A stretch of DNA of 64,000 nucleotides. Origin: Sphagnum compactum. Its lineage: Eukaryota; Bryophyta; Sphagnopsida; Sphagnales. A program made the translations under genes and the position numbers. This document shows, piece by piece, positions 36,680-48,839 of this stretch (its first letter is position 1; every line of letters starts with the position of its first letter). Under the pieces are notes generated by a model that searched no databases, was not told where the DNA came from, and was given only the letters and a program-made list of their open reading frames with translations. The stretch is taken from assembly GCA_965153455.1 (NCBI GenBank), contig OZ234499.1, forward strand, positions 6,148,515 to 6,212,514, in the 5' to 3' direction.

Positions 36680-39600
36680 ATGGAAATGCAAATGCAGGCG
36701 CAATTGCAAGCTTCTTCTTCGCAGCTTTACTGGGGAAGTACGTCTGGGTTTTCGCAACGAGAGGTGTTCGATCATCATCGCGTCGAAACCCATCAGCCAC
36801 AAAGCTGCTTTTATGATGGCGATCAGGGAGCACCGAAACTGGTATCAGGTAACGCGGCTGCAGCACACTCCTCCATACCCAATGTGAATCGAGAATGTAA
36901 GAAGGATCCGGAGGAGAACGACGTTTATGAACGTCAGATCATGGCTTTCGGAGCTCCAGACTATAATGGTTACAATGAAGGCCAGCAGCAGCTGGTCCCA
37001 AGCTGGATCGGTAGCGCCGCCACAATCAGGCAGCACATGATGGAGATGTCTTGTGTTCCAGGAGATCTGGAGATTAGGCAGCAGCACATGGAGCACATGG
37101 AGATGTCTTACAGTGTTCCAGCAGCTGGAGATACGGAGGGTCATGCAGGCGGATCTGGTATAGCTAAACTACCTGGATCAGACGTTGAAGATCATGCATA
37201 TTCTCTGCATGGTGCCATGACGTCAGGGGAGACAAAGTGGTGTCCTGTTTGTGCAGCAAATGGATCATCGCAATGTCTTTGCGGAATTCCAGCTTATACC
37301 ATGCATGCTGCAGCTGGTGATGTCGCATCACTTAGCGTACCAGGCTCTCATGAGCCTTCTAATTACACCAACTACGTGCATTGGTTGACCATACAAAGCA
37401 TCATGAACATGCAACGTCCTGACGTTAACCCAGCTCCTCCTCAGCATCTACAAGATCATGGACAGCAGCTCGCAGGCGCTACCTCATTAAGGGACACCAT
37501 CTTCATCAGCTCCTCCCAAACTCCTCCTGCTGGAATGGTGCAAATGGTGCAAACCGAAACCCTGCAAGATCAGTCTGCAACAGTTCATGATGATCAGCAA
37601 GCTGCTGCAGTCATGATGTCCCAGCAGCAGCAGCAGCAGAAGTTCGTGCAGGAACTGAAAGAAGCTAATCATCCACACACCCCTAGCCAGGACGACATAG
37701 TTTTTGGCGGCCAAGGCACAAGGAATGTGGCCCAGGTGAATTCATATGGACTCTCGACCAACTTCTTGATATCTGATCCTAAGCGCTAAGCTGCAGGTTT
37801 CGTATCTCAATTGATCATCGATGCCGCCGGACAGAAAGTCTTCAGTTTTATGATGGGGAATACTGTTGTTCAGAGTCCATGAGACTCCGGCAGATGGTGC
37901 AATAGAATTAGATCTGAAGAGTTACATGTGCAGTGAAACTTATTCAAATCCTGCTGCTGCTGCAGGGTGCGGCAGCTGCACCTGCTGAGGAGGCTGCAGT
38001 CCGGGAGGAGGTTACTGCTGCAAGAAAGAAGGCAGAGGAGTGGGAGATGGTGAGATACAAAGCGATGATAGTGGCACATCCCCTCTACTTGCGGTTATTA
38101 GCGGTTCATGCCGACTGTCTTCGAATCGGAACCCCGATAGATATGCTCCCAGGCATCGACATGCAAATGGAGCGTTACATGGACGTGACAAACAAGTACG
38201 CATCTGTACTCATGCAACTCGATACTATTGGAGCGGAAGAGCAAGCGGAGCTCGACGATTTCATGGTAAAATAGACTTCTGGCCCCTAATTCTCCATCTT
38301 GTTATAACCTCTCACCATACATGGAAAACACTCATGATTCTACACGAATGATTTTGGCAAGTGTTCTCCTTGATGTTCATATACAGCGTGCTTCTTGGTC
38401 TTATGTCCTTGCATGTACTAGTGTTGACGTCCAAACCCTAAGAAAGCTTTGATCTCTAGCTAGATGAACCCATCTATGATCTCTAGATGAACCCATCTAT
38501 GATGTCTATATCTATATCATGTGCCTGTGATCGATCTCGAAGCGAGGTTTTTTTCACAGGTAGATTCAAGCAATTAGATGATTCCTGGCTGTGTTGATGC
38601 CTGCAAGTCGTGTTGCCATGTGCAGACCCAGTACATTGCGCTGATCACTGCTTTCAAGGACCATATGCAGCAGCATGTATACACTGACGTAGCTGAAGCA
38701 CTGATGTCATGCTGGGAATTGGAACAAATACTTTGCAACTACACAGGTAATTAAGATTAGGGATCTTCTTTTGTTTTCTTCCAGAATTATCCAACTGTTG
38801 TTGTGCATTACATGCATGTTTCAATGCAGCAGCTCATCAATTGAGAAATCTTTCCAGGGATTCAATCCAAGCTGCATACTGCCTCATGTGCCAGCAGACA
38901 TGAGAGCTTGGCATCATACCTGGGGCAGATACTGTTCAGCAGCTTTTGCAATAGATCAGCTGGCTGTATATTGAATTTCCTGACCTAGATTTGTGAATTA
39001 TGTGTATGTCCCTATCCTTATCATCAGGTCAAGCTTGCCCACTCGAAAGCACAGGTGGTGCAACCATGTCGGATTCCGATTCCGACAATGATATTATTGA
39101 CGACGAATATGGGTACGAGCTGCCACTTCCTGCTATGGATCAACTGGATCAACGTGCAGGAAATACATATAGTGCGATGGTTTCTTCTGAAACAGATCGT
39201 GCGCTCATGGAACGTGTGCGTCAAGAGCTAAAGCAGGAGCTTAAAGAGGTGACGACAGTGCTCAACACCAGTTGTAAACCCTAGTCGTTTGCACTGAACT
39301 CTGCAACATCCCGCGATATATACATACATACATGATGTTTTTCAAGATTACTGAGAGAATTTCATGGTCGAGGATGATGATGCATTCTTCATTATATATT
39401 ATTATCCGAGTCGACGTATCCTCGGCCTCTTGAATCTTGTAATTTGATGATTGTTTTATGCTCTTATTGCTTTGATCAGGGATACAGAGCGAAGATCGAG
39501 GAGGTCCGCGAGGAGATTCTGCGCAAACGTCGTGCAGGCAAGCTGCCTGATGGCACTACAACTGTCCTCAAGGCTTGGTGGAATAACCATTCCAAATGGC

Positions 39601-40984
39601 CATATCCAACAGTACCAATTCTGCCTCCTTACAACCTTCGATCATGTTAATAGTTTCATTATAAAATGACCCACGTCCAAGTCCTTTTCTAAAACCAAAA
39701 CAACCAAAAATTCACATTAGAGATCATGACACTAGAGACTACTCACAACCATTGCACAAAATTTATGTTTGGTATGTATAATTTTTTCATTTTTCTTTAT
39801 ACTTATCCAGGGGTTAAATGATAGAAAAACATGCAGATTGTGAATTCTATGATTTATTTTTGCATGAATCCAAATGGAATTTGACTGTGCAAAAACCCTG
39901 CAGCTGTGAGAAATGACATTTTTGACATTTCCAGTTCTCTCCCCCATCAGATGCATGGGACAATGCATTGGGCCATAATATGCCATGGGACCTCTGCATA
40001 CATGCTTGAACAATGGAGATCTTGTCTCCAAAATTCTTGATAGGTGTATAAATTCTTTGGTAAATTCTTCAGTGTTTGATAGCTTCACCAGCTCATTTTG
40101 GATGTGGGTTGTACTTTTTAAACAGGAGGAAGAGAAGGAGGGGCTGATCCAGGAGACAGGATTAGAGCTGAAGCAGGTCAATAACTGGTTTATCAATCAG
40201 CGCAAACGAAATTGGCATAGTAATCCTCTGGCAGCTTCCTCCAGCACCGATGTAAGCATGCAGCAGAGAAGCAAACGCAAAAGGTTAGATTACATTCTCT
40301 AACCCTGCTAATTATATATGATCTATGCACCTCAAAAGGTTCTCGATGAATAACTGAAATACCGAAACTTCTTCAATGGATTCAAACAAGACAATCAGAT
40401 TCTCTGCAGGAAAAAAAAAATCCCGTAATCAATTCTAGACTGGAAATTTTGAACCTTCTTAAATTATGCTTTCAAACATCTTGACAATCAGATTCTCTGC
40501 AAAAACAAATTCCATAATCAAGAAGTATGGAAATCTTGAAGCCTTCTTATGGATTCAAAACAAGAAAAGTTTTATTGCTGCAATTTTATTTTTTTCCATC
40601 TAGGCAATTGTAAGTCTGGTCATTAGTAGTAACATTTTCTCATTGGGATCTGGATGATACTCTTGTAAAAATTAGTCAAGGTTGCAAGGCTGCTGAATTA
40701 ATCCAGAGCTAGTGATTGATCACAATTATGTGCTTTGTATACAGATTATGATCATATCAAATGTTGCAAATGTATTGTGAATGAGCTAACCAGTTGATCT
40801 AATTAATTCCCTGCTGTTTTGTCAAAGTGTAGCTGGTGAAGTCTGCGACAAGTTAACTTATAAAAGCTGCATTGGTTCTTCAACTCCTTCTGCAAGCCAT
40901 GAAGATACATCAGATCAGGATTTTGATTTTGGGTTTAATCTATTCACAGGTAGTAAGATCTTATGCAAAATTGGCAATATTTAA
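36680..40984 (+). CDS. Class II KNOX homeodomain transcription factor (KNAT3/MKN-like)
   Basis: TALE homeodomain transcription factor, nuclear; class II KNOX proteins partner BELL-type TALE proteins. Exons: 36680-37735, 37966-38265, 38626-38746, 39028-39248, 39480-39611, 40126-40283 and probably 40828-40984; all junctions keep frame (about 714 aa). KNOX1: [20 protein letters not shown] then [12 protein letters not shown]2: [20 protein letters not shown] then CWELEQIL. Linker [10 protein letters not shown] and ELK region [20 protein letters not shown] follow. The homeodomain runs from [24 protein letters not shown] to [20 protein letters not shown], with the three-residue loop and invariant W-F-N-R. 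HPLY, CLRI, QQHV and NWHSNP mark class II. The N-terminus (about 350 residues) is unusually long and Gln/Met-rich, with a Cys cluster [16 protein letters not shown]. The frame extends upstream to Met 36575, but a splice acceptor at 36592 favours 36680. Confidence 0.88.
38455..38507. repeat. Short tandem duplication in KNOX intron 2
   Basis: The motif CTAGATGAACCCATCTATGA occurs twice in direct tandem, near 38459-38478 and 38483-38502, inside the intron between the second and third coding exons. Confidence 0.8.
40828..40984 (+). other. Candidate last coding exon of the KNOX gene
   Basis: Splicing the donor AAAAG|GTTAGA (after 40283) to the acceptor GTCAAAG|TGTAGC (exon start 40828) keeps frame and gives ...[14 protein letters not shown]. 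This resembles the KRKSNAGDN tail of KNAT3-type proteins. The exon continues [20 protein letters not shown] and stops at 40982-40984. A further donor (TTCACAG|GTAGTAAG, intron from 40950) is also possible. Without this exon the protein would end LDYIL at 40302. Confidence 0.55.
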
Positions 40985-41964
40985 AAGGATGAGTAGTATT
41001 TTTATATACCAGCACTTGGGTTGTGGGTTTGTATCCACAGATGGGCACATCATCTTGGCAGAAGATAGATCCACACATCTAGACTTGTTGTTGATACTTG
41101 TGGAGCCTGGGTTCTAGCAAATTGTTGCATGCATTTTTATTGTAAGTTGTTGCCAATTTTGGATGTTTTGTTCTGAGTTCCTTTTGTGGACCCATTTAAA
41201 ACTGCACTCTTTATCATTTGTTTCTTGCAAGTGATACATATAATTTACATGAAGAGGACTCATTGGTAAGCAAGACAATTGCATCATGCATTAATGGGTC
41301 TATGACGAGGTGCAGTCGCAAAAACACATGACCCATTGTTGTCATAATCAGTCTTAAAAATTGTGGAAATGGAAATAAGTGATGTGAAAATTTAATATGG
41401 AAATAGAAATGTTTTCATGTGTATTATTGTTTAATATCTATTGATAAAACTTGGTACATAAAGTTTGAAGTGTTTCAAAAATAATAAGTGCATGTCAAAA
41501 AGGACTCTTTTCACACTATAATCGATTTTTTAACAATACTTTTGTAACACCAATTGACACAAGTTTTTTGAAATTTTTGACATAGTTTTTTATATTTTAA
41601 ATGCATTGTAATTTATCATCAATTTGAAATGCTTTAATACCATCTTCTTAAAAATATAATCATAATTTCTAATTTTTAAACTTAAATTATTATGGATGGA
41701 GTAGAAATTTTAAATTTTAAAAATATTTTTAAATAATTTGCTGATTTGGACAATTAACTTGAATTTATTTTGACTTTTCATTTATTTAAATAAATTTAGT
41801 TGGAATTTGATTCATTTGTAAGGAAGCAGTTATAGCATAATTATGGACAATGAACAAAGCCTTCCATTGTTTCTTTAATAATCATGTTACAAAAGGGTGA
41901 AAACACGGTCAAAAAAGTTAAGGGTGCCAAGATAAAAATCCTTTTCCAAGGACTACACATGACA
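40985..41964. other. Region downstream of KNOX, 3'UTR then AT-rich DNA
   Basis: No gene. The first 200-300 bp probably hold the KNOX 3'UTR. After about 41.35 kb base composition falls back to very AT-rich intergenic DNA. Confidence 0.4.
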
Positions 41965-43732
41965 CATGTCATTTCTATGTTGGTTAATAATTTTATATTT
42001 TATATTTTGAATACCTAATTTAACATATCTTAAATATGAACACATTTTGATTACAAATTTATTTTATATCATATATATTATGCATTCATGCCTTTTATCA
42101 CATAAATATGAACAACTTTTGTTAAGGTCACATTTTCAAAATCCATAATTTTCAAGGTAAAAAAACACATTTGAACCAAATGTGTTCAAATTGATTATTA
42201 AAAAAATCATTATTTCAAGTCCTTTTGCCCTTTAATATTCAATGTTAAAATCCTCTCCAATCTTCAAAACAAATGGTGTACATTTGGTAGAAAAAAAAAA
42301 GGTTTGAGAAAAACAAATTGTGCATTTTTGAGGTTTGAGTGCTTTGAACATGCAAAAACATTTTTGATCTGTGTCAAGCTTTGAACATATAAATTTTGTA
42401 ATCAATGAAAGATATTTCAAAAAAAAAAATGCCAATTCAAACTATTATGCTTCCGTTGTGATTTTTCAAATGTACAAAATTGTAGTTTTATGAAGTGTCC
42501 ACTCACTTGGGTGGCTCCTTTGATTGTGTTTTTGCCCAAAAAGGTGTGGATGTTGATTGTGTTTGCACATTTGCACCCTAATTAATTGTTATTTAAATCC
42601 TTTGAAAATGGTAGATTATGTCTCTTAGTTGGTCACGATCTCAATCTTCAACTAGTTTTTTGCAATCTTGCTAATAAATGTAGTTCCAATGTTTAATTAT
42701 GTATCTTGGCCAACAAATTTTGTTGCTACTTGCAAAAGCTAATTAAGTGTATGATTATATTCAAATTCTTGAAATAGGTACATTATAGAATTTCATTTAT
42801 GATTTGACATGTAATCATACAAAATTTGATAGATAGACTTAAATTTCATTTAATAACCTTTGACTTCCACTTAACACACATTGTAAACTTTTGTTCAATT
42901 CTTTTCCACTTGTGCTAACTTACTTTTTTTATTATTGGTATTCTTCATGTGCATAGTCCTTTAATAATTTTGTCAAATGTTATATTACCTAATTTCTTGA
43001 ATTGCAACATTCAACTACAATATCAATTTTCCACTAAAAAAAACTATAGATGTCAATAATTTAAAATTCATTATATAAAATGATATTTCACCTAGATTTT
43101 TCATTTTATTTAACTTTATGGCACTTGTGTCAATGATCATATGCATCATTAAAGATTCCTTAATAAAATTTATGCCAGCAAGGTAAAAACATAGTCAAAA
43201 GAGCCATCCAAGTGAGTGGAAACTCCTTAAAATTACATTTTTTATGTTTGAAAGATCATATTAAGAGTAACTTAATAGTTTGGATTATCATTAAAAAATT
43301 GGAATATTTTTCATTAATTATAAATTCTACATGCTCAAAGCATGACACAAATCAAAAATGTTTTTGCATATATAAAACACTCAAACCTTGAGAATGGATA
43401 GTCTTTATTTTTTAAACCATCTTTTTTTACCAAATGGGCACTATTGGAGAGGGTTTTAAATTAATGATTATAAGGATGAATGGACTTGAACTAATGAAAA
43501 TTGTTTTTCAAACCAATTTGAGCACATTTGGTTCAAACATGCTTTTGACTTTGAAAATTATGAATTCTGAAAATGTGGCTTAACAAAAATTGTTCATATT
43601 TATGTGATGGAGAGCATGAATACATAATATATATGATATAAAATAGATTTGTAATCAAGCGTATTTATATCTAACATGCAATGTTAAACTAAAAATCCAA
43701 GTTATAAACCAACACAAAAATGAGGCAACAAA
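41965..43732. repeat. Long inverted repeat (fold-back element), arms about 550-580 bp
   Basis: The left arm 41965-42545 and right arm 43180-43732 are imperfect inverted repeats around a spacer of about 635 bp. Matching landmarks: ACACATTTGAACCAAATGTG on the left with CACATTTGGTTCAAACATG on the right; AACATGCAAAAACATTTTTG on the left with CAAAAATGTTTTTGCATAT on the right; CACTTGGGTGGCTC on the left with GAGCCATCCAAGTG on the right. Divergence looks like 15-25% by eye. The spacer holds no gene. This fits a fold-back transposon or an element with long terminal inverted repeats. Confidence 0.75.
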
Positions 43733-44270
43733 ATGTTTTCCTTCCCCCTCTTTCCCAAGATTAATCCTAAAAGGACACAAATGATTCTTTATTTAATTGG
43801 TTGTGATCACATCTTAACTACTACTGGCCAATTATTGAATTTTTATCATGTTATCAATCTATTTATTAATAACCTATCAACCAATTTATTTTTTATATTT
43901 GACTAATAACCCAACCAATTGGTATTAGAATTTCAAAATGTAATAACCTACTTGAGTCAAAACACACTAATAGAATGCAATTTGTAGGGTGTTCAGAGCC
44001 TTTGAATGTTTCAAACTATAAATATATATGTTTATGTTTTGACATTTTGAAGTTATGGTAATGATTTCAAGTTGTGTGACTAATTTGAATGCTAAGGAAT
44101 TTAAGTTGAAAATTCATTAAATTTAATTTATGACATGTGTAGTTGGCCCAAATGTGAACCCATTACAAAATAGGGAAACTCAACATGTGAACATTCTTTT
44201 GCAATGTATGTATCGATTTTTGGAATAGCCAAATATGAAAGGAAATCATGCTTGAATTGAATGGTAAGTC
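43733..44270. other. AT-rich spacer
   Basis: No gene or repeat boundary recognised between the two inverted-repeat structures. Confidence 0.4.
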
Positions 44271-45589
44271 AAGTGTTACCACGTTCTCAACTGATTTTTC
44301 CTTCCAAAACCTGGTTTTTTGGAATTTATTTGAATTTTCAGCGGCAAAAATCATTTAAAAATCAATATCTCCCACATTCTAGATCCAAATCTTACCAAAT
44401 AAACTGCATTAAATTCTGCTCATCAAGATTTTTCCAACAATAAAGACACACTCCAATTCCTCCAAAAATTCAGCCACAATTTAATTTAATTTTTAGTGAA
44501 AATTTCAATCAATATTGAAGAAATCAATTTGCACCGCAAGTCCAAACATCACGGAACCAAGCCCATGCACCCCTCGTCATCAAGAGCTTTCCAAAAACAT
44601 CAAGAACATGATTTGAGCATCATGGTTCAATGGATCTCATAACTGCAAAACAAAACAAAACAAATTACTTTCTCTCATAGATAGATTTTGGTTTTAGTAA
44701 AGGCCTTTTGAACTTGAACAATAGTTGCATCAAAAATTATTAATTTTGGAAAAGACTAGGGTAAAAGATTTTTTAATAAAGAAAATGTGATGGTAAAAAT
44801 TTGAAATAATAGTAACCTACCTTCCACACTCAAAGAACACTCATAATTTAATTTTAAAAACCATAAACATTGCAAAAATACTGATTACCCCCTTTTATTT
44901 TAAAATTAGGGTTTGACTTTGTAAAACAACCAACTAATAGTAGTAGGATATCTAATGTTATCAATTGGTTATTTCATAACTTACCTTTATGCATAACTAG
45001 TGGTTATTACCTAGAAATATTAATAACCTAATTGACACCCAAAATTTTATTGATATCGGTACTTTAATTAACACTTAGAAAATGTTTTTTCTTAAAAACC
45101 TACCTAGCAGTTATGAAAAAAAATCAATAATTACCTTGACATTAATCATAACCCTCCCACATAATGGGCCAGTCACTCCAAATTTCATTTCACTAAAATA
45201 CCTTTGACGAAGCAAATATTGCACATTTGTAATTCTCAATTTTCAAACCATTGGAGCAAAAATAATTGAATTTAAAATGATTTTTGTCTCTAATTGAAAT
45301 GCCTACTACATTGGTAAATAGTGAAAAACATGTTTTGAGTAAAAGGTCATTCTTGGAATATTCTTAACATTTAAGGTTCTTTAGTTGACACATAGCCAAG
45401 ACATTAATTAATGTTCAACTATTTTGGTGACACCATTAACACATGCATGGATGATAAATGTAATTAAAGGATGGATAAAATGTAATTTCATTTGCAACTT
45501 TGTTGCAACTATCTTTCAACTCAATTAAACAATTAATAGGTGATTTTGCCTTTATACATATCATATATTTTAATATTTATGCTAAATTT

Positions 45590-46240
45590 TGATAACATTA
45601 AATTACATGAAAATTTACTTCTATAAATGAATAATTATGTGTGACATGATTTTTGTAATGCATATAAATTTTGAATAAATTATCTTCAATATAAATTTGT
45701 AATTTAATCTTGTATATGTTCATACATGTAATATTTGATTTTTATGTAGACTAGATTTAGTTTATGAAATATAAATGATGATAATTAAATCGTGAAATTA
45801 TAATGTTCATTCATTCTTTTCATGTGATCGTTTAATATTTATTAAAAATTACGATCAAAATTCATTAAACATTAAATTACATGTATTTTTTATTTGTAAA
45901 AATGAATGGTTATGTATGATGTAAAAAAACATTTATGCATTCAAACAATAGTATTCAATTTTGAAATAAACTTAAACAAAATTTTGAAATATAAATTGAT
46001 AATAATGCATAATATGTTCAATGTATGTAATTTTTATTTTTGTGTAAATCAAATTTAGTTTTCAATATATCAAGTGATGATAGATAATTAATATTTTAAT
46101 GGAACTTTAATGTTTATTCATTTTTATACATATGATAACTAAATTTTATTTGTTCAAAATTTTATCAAAATTCATTAAATTGAAATTACATGTAAATTTT
46201 ATTTGTAAAAATTAATTATTTGTATTTTCATTTACATAAT
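45590..46240. repeat. Diverged tandem repeat, about 275-305 bp unit
   Basis: Two copies and part of a third, each starting ATTAAATTACATG (near 45597, 45872 and 46179). Each contains a TAATATTTGATTTTTATGTA-like block followed by AAATTTAGTTT and GATGATAATTAA. It is extremely AT-rich and lies inside the 4.4-kb unit. Confidence 0.55.
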
Positions 46241-47533
46241 AAATTAAATTTATGATAGTAATTATTATTATTATTAAGATATAAGTTTAAAATATTATTT
46301 ATTGAAATATTAGTTAAACTAATATGTTTGTTAACGTTGGTTTTTATTTCCTTGATTTTGAAATTAATTTAACACAAGAAAACTAAATAGGTTCTAATGT
46401 TATTCTTCAACAAATTTTGTGGGGTAGTTTTTTAATGTACCTTATCAAAGTATTCCAATATATTACAATAATTTTATTATCTTACTTCATAAACAAAGGG
46501 CTTCCTCTTTTTCCTAATTGAAAGAAACAACACAAAAACATATCCCAAACCAAAAAGTTGTCCAATGTAAGTACCAATGTTCTTATATACCTTATTATTA
46601 TTGTTTTAAAACAATAATTAGGCAATATTAGATGATTTTTTTTAATTCCTCCTAAATTCAAATTTTGGCTATTTTTTATTTAACCACCTATTATACCTTG
46701 TACTATTAATTTTGCTCAAAACTTATCTACAGATCTTTTTGTAGCTAACAATGTTCAACACATGTAATGATAGTTATTTCTGTAAATTTAATGAAACATA
46801 ATTAAGGTTAATATTTGGAATAAATTTAATAATTAATTTAATGTCAACTATTGGTTTGAATGTATCTTAAATTATTTAAGTCGTTATAATTTTATTTTAT
46901 ATTCAATAATAATAATAATAATAGGCATAGTTAGTATGGACATCTAATACATGATTATATAATCTCAAAATATGTAATGTTTTTAGCATTGTTATATTTA
47001 CTTCAATATTTTTATAATATTTTATTTTTATTCAATATACATTATATTAATTTATAATAGTTATAACAAGTTAAATGATAATACGAATAATGATAGTTAA
47101 ATAGCAACCTAGTTTACATTAGCTACAAGAGTATTATTATTTTCATTTTTATAAATTTTATTAAAATTAATACATAACTTTATTATATCTAATAAAATGT
47201 TTATAAATAGCCTTTTTAAAATAAATGATTAAATTATGGAATTAAAAAATTTGATATTTTCTACAAGTAATTAGCATAATTAACTAAACTTAAATTAAGT
47301 AACCTATTAATTAAGGTCTAATTTTAATTAAATAAAAAATAGGCTGTAAATTAATTACAACTCATTGAGTTCCAATTATGTCACTATAGTTTGCAACTAA
47401 GGTAAAATAATTGACCATCATACACTCAAATTATTAAAAAAATTTAAATCCCAATACATCCTTCCTTTCTTTTTCAAGTTCAAAATGGTGTTTTAAAGCT
47501 CATTTGGAGTAGCCATGGCCATTTAAATCATTC

Positions 47534-48456
47534 AAGGGTGTAAGCATGGTAAAGAATACAAAAAAAGTTGATGAACAAAAATGAAGTTGAAATTGAAACA
47601 ATTTTTTATCAAAATACCAAAAAATATATTAAAATTAACTTAAATTTGATTTTCAAACTATTGTGCTTTTAATTGGGTTTATTATAAACATAATACAAAA
47701 TTTGAATATTTTTAAAATAATAAATTAGGTAACAAGTATCTTTGAAATTGACTTGTCAATATGATGTTCAAACGTATTTTTTCATTAAAAATTTCAGTGA
47801 AATAAACATGTATGAAATTACAACATAAAGATCATTGTGTATTAACGGGTATCACCAAAAAACCCATCTACTTTCTTTTCGATAGAATATACTTATTTGA
47901 ATCTAAGACTAAAACCCATCACAAAAAATTTAGGCATTCAATTTTTTTAGTTGAATGATGAATAACAAGATACTTCTTCACTATTATGGATTAATTTTTA
48001 ATTTTGCATTGTAAAAATAAGTTTCAAATAAACTTATAAATGCAACTTTTAAAACCTACTTTCTGTAATGTAACATTTGATTCAAGTATGTGTTAAGTAT
48101 ATTCTACCAAAAAGAAAGTAATTTTTTTTTTTATTGAGGCCCTTGAATATACAATGATTTTTATGCTATAATTTCATACATGTATATTTCATTAAATTTT
48201 ATAATGAAAAAATAGGTTTGAACACCATATTGACTAGTCAATTTCAAACCTACTTATTCCCTACTTTTATTATTCCAAAATTTTTAAAATTTTGTAATTG
48301 ATTTACAATAAACCCAATTAAAGGTTCAATAGTTTCAAAATGAAATTTTAGTAAAATTTGAATTTACTTTCTTATGTTCTTGTGAAAAACTGCCTTTTTC
48401 TAATTTGATATTTTTTCAACAACTTTTTCTGTATATTTTACCATGCTTTCACCCTT
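47534..48456. repeat. Nested long hairpin, arms about 370 bp
   Basis: The left arm 47534-47903 and right arm 48079-48456 are inverted repeats around a spacer of about 175 bp. Landmarks: AAGGGTGTAAGCATGGTAAA pairs with TTTACCATGCTTTCACCCTT; TTTAATTGGGTTTATTATAA pairs with TTACAATAAACCCAATTAAA; GACTTGTCAATATGATGTTC pairs with GAACACCATATTGACTAGTC. It ends ten bases from the 165-bp terminal repeat at 48467. The similarity looks high for intergenic DNA here, so insertion may be fairly recent. Confidence 0.75.
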
Positions 48457-48839
48457 TGGTATTTTTGGAAAGATCTTGATGAGCAAGATTTAATGGAATT
48501 TATTTAGTAAGAATTGGATTTAGAATGTGGGAAATATTGATTTTTAAATGATTTTTGCCACTAAAAATTCAAATAAATTCCAAAAAACTAGGTTTTGGAA
48601 GGAAAAATTAGTTGAGGATATGGCAACACTTGGGCCAATAGCACAAGGCACATTAGTTGTCATTGATAGTAGAGAGATTTCACATGTGTATATAATTGGA
48701 CTATTAATGCATATGATGGTGAATTGTTCACAGCTTTAATACTTTTCATTTGTCTATCTATGCAAACTTTCTTTTTTCTTTCATTTTAACTTTTTCACTT
48801 GTGTATTTTCTCATAACAATGGAAGAAATAGAGCACCAT

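Larger units (their letters stand above)
44271..48631. mobile_element. 4.4-kb unit with 165-bp terminal inverted repeats
   Basis: The left terminus 44271-44435 and right terminus 48467-48631 are inverted copies. Left AAGTGTTACCACGTTC pairs with right GATATGGCAACACTT; left TTTTCCTTCCAAAACC pairs with GGTTTTGGAAGGAAAAA; left TAAAAATCAATATCTCCCAC pairs with GGGAAATATTGATTTTTAAA. Identity appears to be about 85-90%, interior about 4 kb. No transposase was recognised, so this is a non-autonomous element, or alternatively two separate inverted copies of one repeat. No clear target duplication. Confidence 0.55.
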
